Position numbers and translations under genes: made by a program. Shown piece after piece: positions 8,758 through 17,567 of a DNA stretch of 64,000 bases. The DNA is taken from positions 158,128 through 222,127 of the forward strand of contig DATMES010000024.1 of assembly GCA_035556555.1 (NCBI GenBank). Direction: 5' to 3'. How positions within the stretch are numbered: position 1 is the stretch's first letter; each line of letters starts with the position of its first letter. The notes under the pieces are model-generated. The model was not told the origin of the DNA and did not search any database. It saw nothing but the letters and a program-made list of their open reading frames with translations. Origin of the DNA: Frankiaceae bacterium (GTDB taxonomy: Bacteria > Actinomycetota > Actinomycetes > BP-191).

Positions 8758-9342
8758 ATGACCATCGCCCGCGCCCTACGCGCCCTCCTGCTGGCCGTCG
8801 TGTTCGCCTGCGCTCTGCCGGTTTCCGGGGCATATGCCTGCTCCTGCGCGGTCGAGCCGGGCGGCGTCGCGCCGCTGGAGGGCACCGTCTTCTACGGCGA
8901 GATCGTCCGCCGCGACGTCGAGGGGCAGGGCGCGACGTACGTCGTCGACGTCGAGCGCGTCTACGCGGGCTCCGTCGGCACGCGCGCCGAGGTGCGTACG
9001 CCGGCGCACGGCGCCTCGTGCGGCCTGGAGATCCCCGGCAGCGGCGGCGCGCTGTTCTACGCGGAGGAGAAGAACGGCCTGCTGACGTCGCACCTGTGCA
9101 CCGGAACGCGGTCCGCCGACGGCCCGCCCGCCCACCTCGGGGAGGGCTACCCGCCCACGGGCGCGGGGGCCGTGGCGACGTCCGAGCCGGCTGCCGCACC
9201 GCCTTCCGGGGACGGCGGCGGGAGCGGGTCGCGCGCGCTGCCGGTCGCGGCGGCGTTCGTCGCGGTGGCGGCGTGCGCGGTGCTCGTGCTGCGGACGAAG
9301 CGCCCGGCCCTGACGCAGCCGTCGCCAGGCCCCGCCGCCTGA
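8758..9342 (+). CDS. Secreted TIMP/netrin-like protein with C-terminal membrane anchor
   Basis: 194 residues: signal peptide to about residue 26 ending in AYA, mature N-terminus CSC, an OB-like segment with TVFYGEIVRRDVEG and VDVERVYAGSVG, then a Pro/Gly/Ser linker and one C-terminal helix (ALPVAAAFVAVAACAVLVL) with basic tail. This is the layout of bacterial 'tissue inhibitor of metalloproteinase'-type proteins displayed on the cell surface. TACCGT lies 9 nt upstream of the ATG. It converges on the sulfur operon; a 69-nt repeat sits between them. Confidence 0.6.
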   Translation: MTIARALRALLLAVVFACALPVSGAYACSCAVEPGGVAPLEGTVFYGEIVRRDVEGQGATYVVDVERVYAGSVGTRAEVRTPAHGASCGLEIPGSGGALFYAEEKNGLLTSHLCTGTRSADGPPAHLGEGYPPTGAGAVATSEPAAAPPSGDGGGSGSRALPVAAAFVAVAACAVLVLRTKRPALTQPSPGPAA

Positions 9343-9416
9343 AGGGACGCGCCCGGGTTGCCTCCCGCACAGTGCCGAGATCACGAGATGAGGCCGCTCG
9401 TACGGCCGTGACTCAC

Positions 9417-9485
9417 GTTATTGGTGAGTAGCGACGTCGCCGTTCACCAGTTCGTGCTCGGCCCGAGTCGCTACTCACCAGTAAC
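9417..9485. repeat. 69-nt nested-dyad element, copy 1
   Basis: One of three copies of identical length (others 51153-51221 and 60560-60628). The ends form 19-bp inverted arms (GTTATTGGTGAGTAGCGAC against GTCGCTACTCACCAGTAAC, one mismatch). A second dyad occupies element positions 4-35. This copy lies between converging genes, 4 nt beyond the stop of the last sulfur-operon gene, so it could terminate transcription there. The loop is almost as conserved as the arms. Confidence 0.85.
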
Positions 9486-9489
9486 CGGG

Positions 9490-10350
9490 TCAGGCAGCCG
9501 TCGCCAGACCGCGCCGCCGCAGCACCCGGCGCTCCAGCGGGGCGAACACCAGCAGCTCGATCCCCACGCCGACCGCGAGGATGACGAGGATCGACGCGAC
9601 GACGAGGGACATGTCGGACAGCTGGCGTCCCGCGTCGAGGAGCTGGCCGAGGCCCAGACCCAGGCGCGGGCTGAACGTGATGAGCTCGGCCGCCATCAGC
9701 GAGCGCCACGAGAACGCCCATCCCTGCTTCAGCCCGGCGACGTACCCCGGCAGCGCGGCGGGCACGACGACGTGGCGCGCGGCCGTGAAGCGCCGCGCGC
9801 CGAGGACGCGGCCGACCTTGAGGTACAGCGGCGGGATCTGGTCGATGCCGGCGACGAGGCCGTTCGCGATGGACGGCACCGCGCCCATGAGCACGACGAA
9901 GTAGATCGCCGCGTCCGACAGACCGAACCAGATGATCGCGGCCGGCACCCACGCCACCGAAGGCAGGCTCTGCAGGCCCGAGATGATCGGGCCGATCGCG
10001 AGGCGTACGACCCTGACGCGCGCGATGAGCAGCCCGAGCGGCGTACCGACGGCGATGGACGCGAGGAAGCCGAGTACGCCGCGGTGCAGGCTGTTCTTCA
10101 CGGCCTCCTGCACGGTGCCCTTGGCCCACTGGTCGCCGAGGCTGCGCCACACGTCGGCCGGCGACGGCATCGCGTGCGGGTCCTTCAGCTCGAGGACGTA
10201 CGCCAGCTGCCACACGCCGAGCAGCAGCGCCAGCGCCACGAGCGGGGGTACGGCGCGGACCCAGCGGCGCTCCGTACGCGAGGGGGCAGCCGGCTCCTCC
10301 AGCGCGTCGAGACCCGCTTCGAGGGTGGCGAGCGCGTCAGTCTCTGCCAT
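9490..10350 (-). CDS. ssuC: Sulfonate/taurine-type ABC permease
   Basis: 286 residues with about six transmembrane helices and the binding-protein-dependent permease EAA-like loop around ARRFTAARHVVVPAALPGYVAGLKQGWAFSW. It belongs to the SsuC/TauC (NitT/TauT) group. Last gene of the cys-ssu operon; the start overlaps ssuB by 14 nt. Context (sulfate assimilation genes) favours an organosulfur substrate over nitrate. Confidence 0.85.
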   Translation of the reverse strand: MAETDALATLEAGLDALEEPAAPSRTERRWVRAVPPLVALALLLGVWQLAYVLELKDPHAMPSPADVWRSLGDQWAKGTVQEAVKNSLHRGVLGFLASIAVGTPLGLLIARVRVVRLAIGPIISGLQSLPSVAWVPAAIIWFGLSDAAIYFVVLMGAVPSIANGLVAGIDQIPPLYLKVGRVLGARRFTAARHVVVPAALPGYVAGLKQGWAFSWRSLMAAELITFSPRLGLGLGQLLDAGRQLSDMSLVVASILVILAVGVGIELLVFAPLERRVLRRRGLATAA

Positions 10351-11110
10351 GCCGCCGGATCTCCTCGCGCAGGCGTTCGGTGATCTCGACCGACAGCCCC
10401 GCGACCTCGGGCGACTCGATGCGCCGCGGCTGCGGGATGCCGACCTCCCACTCGGCCGCGACGCGACCGGGCTTCGACGACAGGAGGACGACGCGCTGGC
10501 CGAGACGTACGGCCTCGCGGACGTTGTGCGTCACGAACAGCACCGTCAGCCCGACCTCGGCCCAGACCCGCGTCAGCTCCTCGTGCAGCGCGTCGCGGGT
10601 GATGGCGTCGAGTGCCGCGAACGGCTCGTCCATGAGGAGAACGCTGCTGTCCTGCGCGAGCGCGCGGGCCAGCGCGACGCGCTGCCGCATACCGCCGGAC
10701 AGCTCGTGCACGCGCTTCTTCGCCTGGCCCTCGAGCCGGACGAGGGAGAGGAGGCGCTCCGCCTCCGGGCGCCGCGCCCCTCGCGGGACGCCTCGGAGAC
10801 GGAGCGCGAGCTCGACGTTCTGGCCCGCGGTGAGCCAGGGGAACAGCGCCGACTCCTGGAACATCAGCGCCGCGCCGTTGCCGTGGTGGTGCACCCGGCC
10901 CGCGGTGGGCTCCTCCAGGCCCGCGACGAGCGAGAGCAGGGTCGACTTGCCGCAGCCGCTGGCGCCGACGAGGCAGAGGAACTCGCCCGGCTTCACCTCG
11001 AGGTCGATGCCGTCGAGCACGCGCGGCCCGTCGCCGAACGACTTGCTCACGTTGCGCAGCGACACGGCGTGCGGCGCCCTGACGAGCGCCTCTTCGTAGG
11101 TGACGGCCAT
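10337..11110 (-). CDS. ssuB: Sulfonate/taurine-type ABC ATPase
   Basis: 257 residues from the ATG at 11110 (MAVTYEEALVRAP). Walker A GASGCGKST, signature LSGGMRQRVALARAL, Walker B LLMDEPFAALD and the switch His in FVTHNVREA are all intact. Typical SsuB/TauB length. It energises the adjacent permease; only 2 nt separate its start from the ssuA stop. Confidence 0.9.
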   Translation of the reverse strand: MAVTYEEALVRAPHAVSLRNVSKSFGDGPRVLDGIDLEVKPGEFLCLVGASGCGKSTLLSLVAGLEEPTAGRVHHHGNGAALMFQESALFPWLTAGQNVELALRLRGVPRGARRPEAERLLSLVRLEGQAKKRVHELSGGMRQRVALARALAQDSSVLLMDEPFAALDAITRDALHEELTRVWAEVGLTVLFVTHNVREAVRLGQRVVLLSSKPGRVAAEWEVGIPQPRRIESPEVAGLSVEITERLREEIRRHGRD

Positions 11111-11112
11111 GG

Positions 11113-12156
11113 CTAGCTCCCTAGTCCCGCGTTCGCGACCGGTGCGGCACCGGTCGCGGTGAGCACCTCGTTGAGGAGGCGGAGGTCGTAGATGCCGGCG
11201 AGGTCGGGCTCGTCGAGCAGCCCTGCCTTCACGGCGTGGGCCGCGCTCGTGGCGAGCGAGGCGGCGACGGGGTCGTTCGTGATGGTCAGCTCCGCGAACG
11301 CCCTGTCGAGCACCGGCCCCGGCAGTGCCTTCTGCGTCAGCTTCTCCAGCGCGGCGTTGACGGTGGTCTTGGCCTCGGCGGCGTTGGCGTCGATCCAGGC
11401 GGTGGTCTCGACGTGGGCCTCGAGCAGGCGCTTGACGATGCCGGGGTTCTTGTCGAGGAACTTCGTCGCGACGACGAGGTGCGTCGTCACGAACTGCCCG
11501 CCCGGCCAGAGGTCCTTCTCGTTGACGAGCACCTCCGCGCCGCCTTCGAGAACGAGACGGCTGGCCCACGGCTCGGGCAGCCACGCGCCCGCGACGTCGC
11601 CCTTGCGGAACAGCTCCAGCGTCGTGGCGTTCTCCGACGGCGCGATCGTCACGTCGCCGCCGGTCTGCGGGTCGGTGTGCAAGTCGTTCGACTCCAGCCA
11701 CGCGCGCAGCGCGACGTCCTGCGTGTTGCCGAGCTGCGGCGTCGCGACGGTCTTGCCGCGCAGGTCGTTCGCGCTCGTGATGCCCGGCTTCACGACCAGC
11801 GCCGCGCCGCCGCTCGTGGCGCCGGCGACGATGCGCAGCGCCGAGCCCTTGCTCCTGACGTACGCGTTGATGGCCGGGTTGGGGCCGATGTACGTCGCGT
11901 CGATCGCCCCCGCGAACAGCGCCTCCACCGCCGCCGGGCCCGCGTTGAAGACCTGCGTCTCCAGCCGGGTCGGGCCGAGCCTGGTGGCGTACGTCCCGCG
12001 CTCGACGCCGATGACCGGCGTGGCGTGGGTGACGTTGGCGAAGTAGCCGAGGCGCAGCGTGCCCCCGGGGCCGGCGCTGGCGCTGGGCGACGTCGAGCAG
12101 CCGGCCGTCGCGGCGAGCGTGGCGACGGCGGCGAGCGCGAGGAGGGCCTTCTTCAC
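11113..12156 (-). CDS. ssuA: Sulfonate-type ABC substrate-binding lipoprotein
   Basis: 347 residues from a GTG at 12156. The leader KKALLALAAVATLAATAGC ends in a lipobox Cys, followed by GGTLRLGYFANVTHATPVIGVERG, which is the SsuA/TauA-like periplasmic-binding fold start. The GTG overlaps the cysN stop (GTGA). As part of the cys operon it most likely captures aliphatic sulfonates or a related organosulfur compound; the ligand is inferred from context. Confidence 0.85.
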   Translation of the reverse strand: MKKALLALAAVATLAATAGCSTSPSASAGPGGTLRLGYFANVTHATPVIGVERGTYATRLGPTRLETQVFNAGPAAVEALFAGAIDATYIGPNPAINAYVRSKGSALRIVAGATSGGAALVVKPGITSANDLRGKTVATPQLGNTQDVALRAWLESNDLHTDPQTGGDVTIAPSENATTLELFRKGDVAGAWLPEPWASRLVLEGGAEVLVNEKDLWPGGQFVTTHLVVATKFLDKNPGIVKRLLEAHVETTAWIDANAAEAKTTVNAALEKLTQKALPGPVLDRAFAELTITNDPVAASLATSAAHAVKAGLLDEPDLAGIYDLRLLNEVLTATGAAPVANAGLGS

Positions 12157-13484
12157 GCGCCGACCATCCCCGCGCCGGCGGTCGCGCCGGTCAGCTCGTC
12201 GACGAGGATGAACGCGCCCGTCGCGCGGTTCTCGGCGTAGTCGTCGGCGAACAGCGGCTGCGCCGTCCGCAGCGTCACGCGGCCGATGTCGTTGAGGCCG
12301 AGCTCGGTGGCAGGCACCGGCTCGAACGTCGCCACGTCCAGCCGCTGGTCCAGCGTCTTCACGACCGCCTTCGCGGTGCGGGTCGTGTGCTTGACGAGCA
12401 GCCTGCTGCCGGGGCGCAGCGGCTCGTCGGTCATCCAGCAGACGGTGGCGGTGACGTCGTTGGTGACGTCGGGGCGGCCGCCGACGCCGACGATCATGTC
12501 GCCGCGCGAGACGTCGACCTCGTCGGCGAGGCGCAGCGTCACCGACATCGGCGCGAACGCCGTGTCGACCGGACCGTCGTACGTGTCGATCGCCTCGATC
12601 CGCGTCCGCAGCCCGCTCGGCAGCACCTCGACCTCGTCGCCGGGACGCAGAACGCCGGACGCGACGGTGCCCGCGTAGCCGCGGTAGCCGGTGCGGTGAT
12701 CGCGGATCACATGCTGGACGGGGAACCGCGCGTCGCCGATGTGGTGCGTGGTCGCGACGTCGACCGACTCCAGGTGCTCCAGGAGCGAGGGGCCGTCGTA
12801 CCAGGGCGTGTTGGCGGAACGCTCCACGACGTTGTCGCCGTGGAGAGCGGAGAGCGGGATGGCCGTGGCCTCGAACGGGAACGCCGAGGCGATCGCGCGG
12901 AAGACCTCCTCGTCCCACCCGACCAGGTCCATCTTGTTCACGGCGAGGACGAGGTGCGGCACCCGCAACAGCCGAGACAAGAACGCGTGACGGCGGCTCT
13001 GCTCGACCAGCCCCTTGCGGGCATCCACGAGGATGACGGCAAGATCAGCGGTCGAGGCACCCGTGACCATGTTGCGCGTGTACTGCACGTGGCCAGGGGT
13101 GTCCGCGACGATGAACTTGCGCCGCGGCGTGGCGAAGTACCGGTACGCCACGTCGATCGTGATCCCCTGCTCCCGCTCCGCACGGAGACCATCGGTGAGC
13201 AAAGCGAGATTGGTGGCCTCGCCGCGCCGCTCAGAGGCATCGACAACAGCGGCAGCCTGGTCCTCGAACACGCTCTTGCTGTCCCAGAGCAGGCGCCCGA
13301 TCAGGGTGCTCTTGCCATCGTCGACGGAGCCCGCGGTGGCGAGGCGGAGCAGTTCCGTGGTCCCAGCGGAAGCGCCCGGGGTGGAGGGGTCGTCGGGGGA
13401 GGCTGCCGAGCGACTAGAGCGACGTAGGAGCCCTAGCGAGGCAGCCTCCCCCGACGGCACCGACTCTGGTGAGAGAGAAGACAT
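12153..13484 (-). CDS. cysN: Sulfate adenylyltransferase subunit 1 (GTPase)
   Basis: 443 residues. GTPase motifs are GSVDDGKST (G1), DTPGH (G3) and NKMD (G4), followed by EF-Tu-like beta-barrel domains. With CysD it makes APS from sulfate and ATP. The ATG shares one base with the cysD stop (TAATG). The first ~40 residues are odd: they contain a segment encoded by a 64-nt inverted repeat (13392-13455) that looks inserted ahead of the conserved GTPase domain. Confidence 0.93.
   Translation of the reverse strand: MSSLSPESVPSGEAASLGLLRRSSRSAASPDDPSTPGASAGTTELLRLATAGSVDDGKSTLIGRLLWDSKSVFEDQAAAVVDASERRGEATNLALLTDGLRAEREQGITIDVAYRYFATPRRKFIVADTPGHVQYTRNMVTGASTADLAVILVDARKGLVEQSRRHAFLSRLLRVPHLVLAVNKMDLVGWDEEVFRAIASAFPFEATAIPLSALHGDNVVERSANTPWYDGPSLLEHLESVDVATTHHIGDARFPVQHVIRDHRTGYRGYAGTVASGVLRPGDEVEVLPSGLRTRIEAIDTYDGPVDTAFAPMSVTLRLADEVDVSRGDMIVGVGGRPDVTNDVTATVCWMTDEPLRPGSRLLVKHTTRTAKAVVKTLDQRLDVATFEPVPATELGLNDIGRVTLRTAQPLFADDYAENRATGAFILVDELTGATAGAGMVGA
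13392..13455. repeat. Perfect inverted repeat inside the 5' end of cysN
   Basis: GTCGGGGGAGGCTGCC (13392-13407) is repeated exactly in inverted orientation at 13440-13455, a 16-bp perfect stem with a 32-nt spacer. It encodes the non-conserved N-terminal residues of CysN, in frame. It probably represents a small palindromic repeat inserted into a permissive position. Confidence 0.75.
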
Positions 13485-14416
13485 TAGAAGTACCCCTCTC
13501 GCTTGCGGTCCTCCATAGCGGCGTCGGAGACCTTGTCGTCAGCCCGGGTAGCGCCCCGCTCGGTGATGCGCGTAGCGGCAACCTCCGCGATGACCTCGGC
13601 GACGGTGGACGCGGACGAGAGGACGGCTCCGGTGCACGAGGCGTCGCCAACAGTGCGGTAGCGCACGGTCGCCTCGAAGGGCGTCTCCGAGGGCCGGAGG
13701 GTGACGTACGGCGAGACGGCCAGCAACATGCCGTCGCGCGAGAACACCTCGCGCCGGTGCGCGTAGTAGATGGAGGGGACTTCCAGGGACTCGCGAGAGA
13801 TGTACTGCCAGATGTCGAGCTCGGTCCAGTTGGAGAGCGGGAAGACACGGATGTGCTCGCCGGGGTTGTGGCGGCCGTTGTAGAGCGACCACAGCTCGGG
13901 GCGCTGGTTCTTCGGGTCCCACTGCCCGAACTCGTCGCGGAACGAGAACACCCGCTCCTTGGCGCGGGCCTTCTCCTCGTCGCGGCGGGCGCCGCCGAAG
14001 ACGGCGTCGTACCGGCCGTTGGCGATGCCGTCGAGCAGCGTGACGGTCTGGAGCGGGTTGCGGGACTGGCCGGCGCGCTCGCGGACGCGGCCGGTGTCGA
14101 TGGACTCCTGGACGCTGGCGACGACGAGCCGCGCGCCGAGCTCCGCGACGCGGCGGTCGCGGTAGTCGATGACCTCGGGGAAGTTGTGGCCGGTGTCGAC
14201 GTGCATGAGCGGGAACGGGATCGGCGCGGGCCAGAACGCCTTCTCCGCCAGCCGCAGCATGACGATGGAGTCCTTGCCGCCGGAGAAGAGGAGGACGGGG
14301 CGTTCGAGCTCGGCGACGACCTCGCGCATGACGTGGATGGACTCGCTCTCCAGCACGTCGAGGTGGGAGAGGGCGTACGGCGTGTGCCGGACGACGGGCT
14401 CGATGACAGCGGTCAT
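13484..14416 (-). CDS. cysD: Sulfate adenylyltransferase subunit 2
   Basis: 310 residues with the PP-loop motif LFSGGKDSIVML at about 42-53 and DTGHNFPEVIDYRD, GRVRERAGQSRNPLQ and KERVFSFRDEFGQWDPKNQRPELW, all standard CysD landmarks. It carries out the adenylyl-transfer half reaction of sulfate activation with CysN. It overlaps both neighbours (cysC by ATGA, cysN by TAATG), so the three are translationally coupled. Confidence 0.95.
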   Translation of the reverse strand: MTAVIEPVVRHTPYALSHLDVLESESIHVMREVVAELERPVLLFSGGKDSIVMLRLAEKAFWPAPIPFPLMHVDTGHNFPEVIDYRDRRVAELGARLVVASVQESIDTGRVRERAGQSRNPLQTVTLLDGIANGRYDAVFGGARRDEEKARAKERVFSFRDEFGQWDPKNQRPELWSLYNGRHNPGEHIRVFPLSNWTELDIWQYISRESLEVPSIYYAHRREVFSRDGMLLAVSPYVTLRPSETPFEATVRYRTVGDASCTGAVLSSASTVAEVIAEVAATRITERGATRADDKVSDAAMEDRKREGYF

Positions 14417-14970
14417 GCGCTCTCCTCCGGGGTCCCCGCGGCCGCGCGCAGCGCGGTCGTGGGGGAGATCAGCTCCAGGACTCGGGCGGCGGACTCGGCA
14501 ACGGACTCGGACTCCGTGTGGATGACGAGGTCGGGGGAGACGGGCGGCTCGTACGGGTCGTGGATGCCGGTGAAGTTCGCGATCTCGCCGGCCCGCGCCT
14601 TGGCGTAGAGGCCCTTCACGTCGCGCGCCTCGGTGACCTCGAGCGGCGTGGCGACGTATACCTCGTAGAAGTCGGCGCCGGCCTCGCCGTGCAGCGCGCG
14701 GACCTTGTCGCGGGCGGCGGCGTACGGCGAGACGAGTGAGGCGAGGACGGTGACGCCGTTGCGCGCCAGCCGCGACGCGACCCAGCCGACGCGGAGCACC
14801 TGCGTGTCGCGGTCCTCCTTCGTGAACCCGAGGCCCTTCGACAGGTGCTCGCGGATCTCGTCGCCGTCGAGGACCTCGAGGGGGCCGTCGAGACGTTCGG
14901 CGACGGCGCGCGCGATCGTCGTCTTACCGGCGCTCGGGAGGCCGGTGAGCCAGATGGTCATCCCGCGCAT
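14413..14970 (-). CDS. cysC: Adenylylsulfate kinase
   Basis: About 185 residues with P-loop GLPSAGKTT, and LVSPYAAARDKVR carrying the phospho-acceptor-type Ser, then KGLYAKARAGEIANFTGIHDPYEPP. It phosphorylates APS to PAPS. The ATG at 14970 has GGGGC about 8 nt upstream; an ATG at 14961 forms an ATGA overlap with cysI and is an equally serious alternative. CysC alongside an APS-type CysH implies PAPS is made for sulfation or another use rather than for reduction. Confidence 0.9.
   Translation of the reverse strand: MRGMTIWLTGLPSAGKTTIARAVAERLDGPLEVLDGDEIREHLSKGLGFTKEDRDTQVLRVGWVASRLARNGVTVLASLVSPYAAARDKVRALHGEAGADFYEVYVATPLEVTEARDVKGLYAKARAGEIANFTGIHDPYEPPVSPDLVIHTESESVAESAARVLELISPTTALRAAAGTPEESA
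14427..14467. repeat. GGGGTCCCCGCGG...GTCGTGGGGGAG dispersed repeat, copy 2
   Basis: Lies within the last codons of cysC and encodes a variable Ala-rich tail. It shares both ends with the intergenic repeat at 6869-6916 but is 7 nt shorter in the middle. Confidence 0.55.
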
Positions 14971-16769
14971 TCGCCACGCCCCAGGATGACCTCGAACGGC
15001 GTCGTCTCGCCCCAGTCGGTGAAGTCGTCCGGGGCCTCCTCGCGCGTCCTCTTCTCGTCGAACGCCGCGAGCGACGCGCCGATGGCTTCCGCCCCTACGC
15101 GGTCCACCCACTCGCCGAACCGCTCGTCGCCGCGGCGTTCGTCACGGAACCGGCCGACCACCGCGACGACCGCCTCGGGCGTCCGCTTCGCGGGCGCCTT
15201 GGCGACGTACTGGCCGAACCTGGCCCCGCCCTCCGTGACCCGGCCACCGAGCAGGATGCGGTAGCCGGGGGCTTCGTCCGTGCCGACCCTGCGGACCTGG
15301 CCGGAGAGGCCGATGTCCGCCATCTGCTGCTGCCCGCAGGAGTTGGGGCAGCCCGACACGTTGATGGACAGCGGCACGTCGCCGAGGCCGGCCGCGCGCA
15401 GCGCATCGATGGTGGCCGACGCGACGCCGCGGCTGGCCACCAGAGCGAGGTTGCACGTCTCGGCGCCGGGGCAGGCGACGACGTTCGACGCCCGCTCGGC
15501 GCCGTTCTCGTTGAGCCCGGCCTCCGCGAGGATGTCGTACAGCCGTGGCACGTCCCCGGGACGGAGGTCGCGGCCGACGAGGTTCTGCCGGACGGTCGTA
15601 CGCCACTCCACGCCGAGCTCGCGCGACGCCTTCGCCAGCACCCGGAACTGCTCGGTCGTCACGTCGCCCATGCGCACGGAGACGTACGCCACGAAGCGGC
15701 CGCGCTGGCGCTGCTCGATGACGTTCGTCTCGCGCCACAGGGCGTAGCCGAACGGGTCCTTCGTCTCGTACGGCGTCTCCGCCGGCGGCTCGGGACGGAC
15801 GGTGCGCGCGGGGAGGAACGCGTCCGGGTCGGCCTTGCGGTAGTCGGCGGAGCAGCGCAGCTTCTCGCGCTCGGCGAGGACCTTCTCGCGGAACGTCTCG
15901 ATGCCCATCTTGGCGACGAGGAACTTCATCCGTGCCCGCGCCCGCTGGTGCCGCGGCATCTCGCGGTCCCACACCCGCAGGATCGCCTCGGACGTGACGA
16001 TGAGCTCGTCGGGGGAGGTGAGCGGCTCGATCGGCTGGGCGGCGTGCGGGTCGGTGCCGAGGCCGCCGCCGACCATGAGCCGGAAGCCCTTCACCCCGTC
16101 GACCTCGGTGGCGAGGATGCCGATGTCGTGGATGCCGGTCAGCGCGCAGTCGATGGCGCAGCCGGACGCGGCGACCTTGAACTTGCGGGGAAGGTTCTGC
16201 GCCAGCGGGTTGCGGAGGAAGTGCCGCGCGACGGCCTCCGCGGCGGCGTTGACGTCGAGCACCTCCATCGGGCAGACACCGGCGAGGTGGCAGGCGGTGA
16301 CGTTGCGGACGGTGTCGCCGCAGGCCTCGCGCGACGTGACGCCGGCCTCGGCAAGCCGCTTCAACACCGCGGGCGCGTCGGCGAGCGCGACGAAGTGGAA
16401 CTGCACGTTCTGACGCGTCGTGATGTGGCCCCAGCCGCGGCTCCACCTCTCCGACACGTCGGCCATGGCGTCGAGCGCCTCGGGCGTGAGGGCACCCCCT
16501 GGCAGCTTCGTACGGATCATGTGCACGTCGACGAGGTGGCGCTGGCCGTAGACGCCGTGCCAGAGGCGCAGGCGGCGGAACTCCTCGGGGTCGAGCTGGC
16601 CCGTCAGGTACTGCTTCACCGCGACCTCGAAGCGGTCCAGCTCCTCGACGTCGGCGAACGACGGCGCGTCGCGCAGGCTCGGCGCCGGCTCGTCGTCGGC
16701 GAGCAGCCGCGGCGCTGTCGAGGCGTCGACCGCCCCGCCGAAGGACGCGAACGTACGGACGTCAGACAT
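14958..16769 (-). CDS. cysI: Assimilatory sulfite reductase (ferredoxin), siroheme/4Fe-4S
   Basis: 603 residues from the ATG at 16769 (MSDVRTFASFGG), chosen over an in-frame GTG 9 nt upstream because GGAG is 10 nt from the ATG. Two duplicated nitrite/sulfite reductase halves are visible: GHITTRQNVQFHF and VACPGAETCNLAL plus NVSGCPNSCGQ, the last two supplying the four cluster-binding cysteines. It reduces sulfite to sulfide. Nitrite reductase is the alternative family member, but the cys context decides. Confidence 0.92.
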   Translation of the reverse strand: MSDVRTFASFGGAVDASTAPRLLADDEPAPSLRDAPSFADVEELDRFEVAVKQYLTGQLDPEEFRRLRLWHGVYGQRHLVDVHMIRTKLPGGALTPEALDAMADVSERWSRGWGHITTRQNVQFHFVALADAPAVLKRLAEAGVTSREACGDTVRNVTACHLAGVCPMEVLDVNAAAEAVARHFLRNPLAQNLPRKFKVAASGCAIDCALTGIHDIGILATEVDGVKGFRLMVGGGLGTDPHAAQPIEPLTSPDELIVTSEAILRVWDREMPRHQRARARMKFLVAKMGIETFREKVLAEREKLRCSADYRKADPDAFLPARTVRPEPPAETPYETKDPFGYALWRETNVIEQRQRGRFVAYVSVRMGDVTTEQFRVLAKASRELGVEWRTTVRQNLVGRDLRPGDVPRLYDILAEAGLNENGAERASNVVACPGAETCNLALVASRGVASATIDALRAAGLGDVPLSINVSGCPNSCGQQQMADIGLSGQVRRVGTDEAPGYRILLGGRVTEGGARFGQYVAKAPAKRTPEAVVAVVGRFRDERRGDERFGEWVDRVGAEAIGASLAAFDEKRTREEAPDDFTDWGETTPFEVILGRGECAG

Positions 16770-17436
16770 GGAGACCACACTCCGTCTTGCTCAGCCCCGC
16801 CCAACGGCCACTGCGGGGGTCTTCACCAGGCGCCACGCGTCGCGTGCACGGCGCGCAGCCGATCGACGGGTAGCCGTCGGACAGCAGCGGGTTGACGAGG
16901 ACGCCGTGCTCGGCGACGTACGCGTCGACGTCGGCCTGCGTCCAGGTCGCGAGCGGGTTGACCTTGACCTTGCCGCGCTTGTCGTCCCACCCGACGACCG
17001 GCGTGTCCGCGCGGGACGGGCTCTCGTCGCGGCGGACGCCGGAGCCCCAGGCGACGTACGGCGCCAGGGCCGCGTCGAGCGGGTCCACCTTGCGGGCCTT
17101 GCAGCAGGCCTCGACGTCGGTCTCGTACAGCCGGTCGTCGGGGCGGCCGCTCGTGATGGTGACGACGGTGACGTCGTACGTCGCGGCGATCGCGTCGCGG
17201 GTGCCGATCGTCTCGGCGAAGTGGTAGCCGGTGTCGAGGAAGAGCACGTCGACCTTCGGCGCGACGCGGCTGACGAGGTGCGCGAGGACGCCGGTCTCCA
17301 TCGACGACGTGACGGCGAAGCGCTCGCCGAACAGGCCCGCCGCCCACGCGAGCACGTCCTCGGCGGGCGCGCCCTCGAGGTCGCGGCCCGCCCGCAGCGC
17401 GATGTCGCGCAACGGGTCGGCGTAGGCGATCGTCAA
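16762..17436 (-). CDS. cysH: APS reductase (4Fe-4S type)
   Basis: 224 residues. MTIAYADPL is followed by SSMETGVLAHLV, DTGYHFAET and the paired cysteines EACCKARK and GCAPCTRR that bind a 4Fe-4S cluster, which mark an APS-reducing rather than PAPS-reducing enzyme. C-terminal KTECGLHV is the catalytic Cys tail. The start is TTG (17436) with GAGG in the proper window upstream. First structural gene of the operon, 109 nt downstream of the leader peptide. Confidence 0.93.
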   Translation of the reverse strand: MTIAYADPLRDIALRAGRDLEGAPAEDVLAWAAGLFGERFAVTSSMETGVLAHLVSRVAPKVDVLFLDTGYHFAETIGTRDAIAATYDVTVVTITSGRPDDRLYETDVEACCKARKVDPLDAALAPYVAWGSGVRRDESPSRADTPVVGWDDKRGKVKVNPLATWTQADVDAYVAEHGVLVNPLLSDGYPSIGCAPCTRRVAPGEDPRSGRWAGLSKTECGLHV

Positions 17437-17496
17437 CGGAGGTCCTCAGGGGGTGGCGGAACGCGCGCCACGGCATCGGGGATGCGCCGTACGCGG

Positions 17497-17567
17497 CGTC
17501 CCGATCGGGGAAGTGGTCTAGGAGGCGCTCAGGGGAGCGCGGGGTCTAGCCGTCCGATCGGGACGGC
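17497..17567 (-). promoter_or_regulatory. Attenuator-like competing RNA structures before cysH
   Basis: Hairpin 1 is a perfect 7-bp stem, GCCGTCC (17549-17555) with GGACGGC (17561-17567), 5-nt loop, overlapping the last leader codons just after the Cys codon. The segment 17554-17565 is also perfectly complementary over 12 nt to 17497-17508 (CGTCCCGATCGG), so hairpin 1 and the long-range pairing exclude one another. Ribosome position on the leader could therefore decide which forms. Stem positions are read from the sequence; the switch is inferred. Confidence 0.6.

Noticed and set aside
17437..17545. SAM riboswitch before cysH
   Set aside because: Position fits, but the sequence shows a leader peptide with competing hairpins and none of the SAM-I or SAM-IV core motifs.
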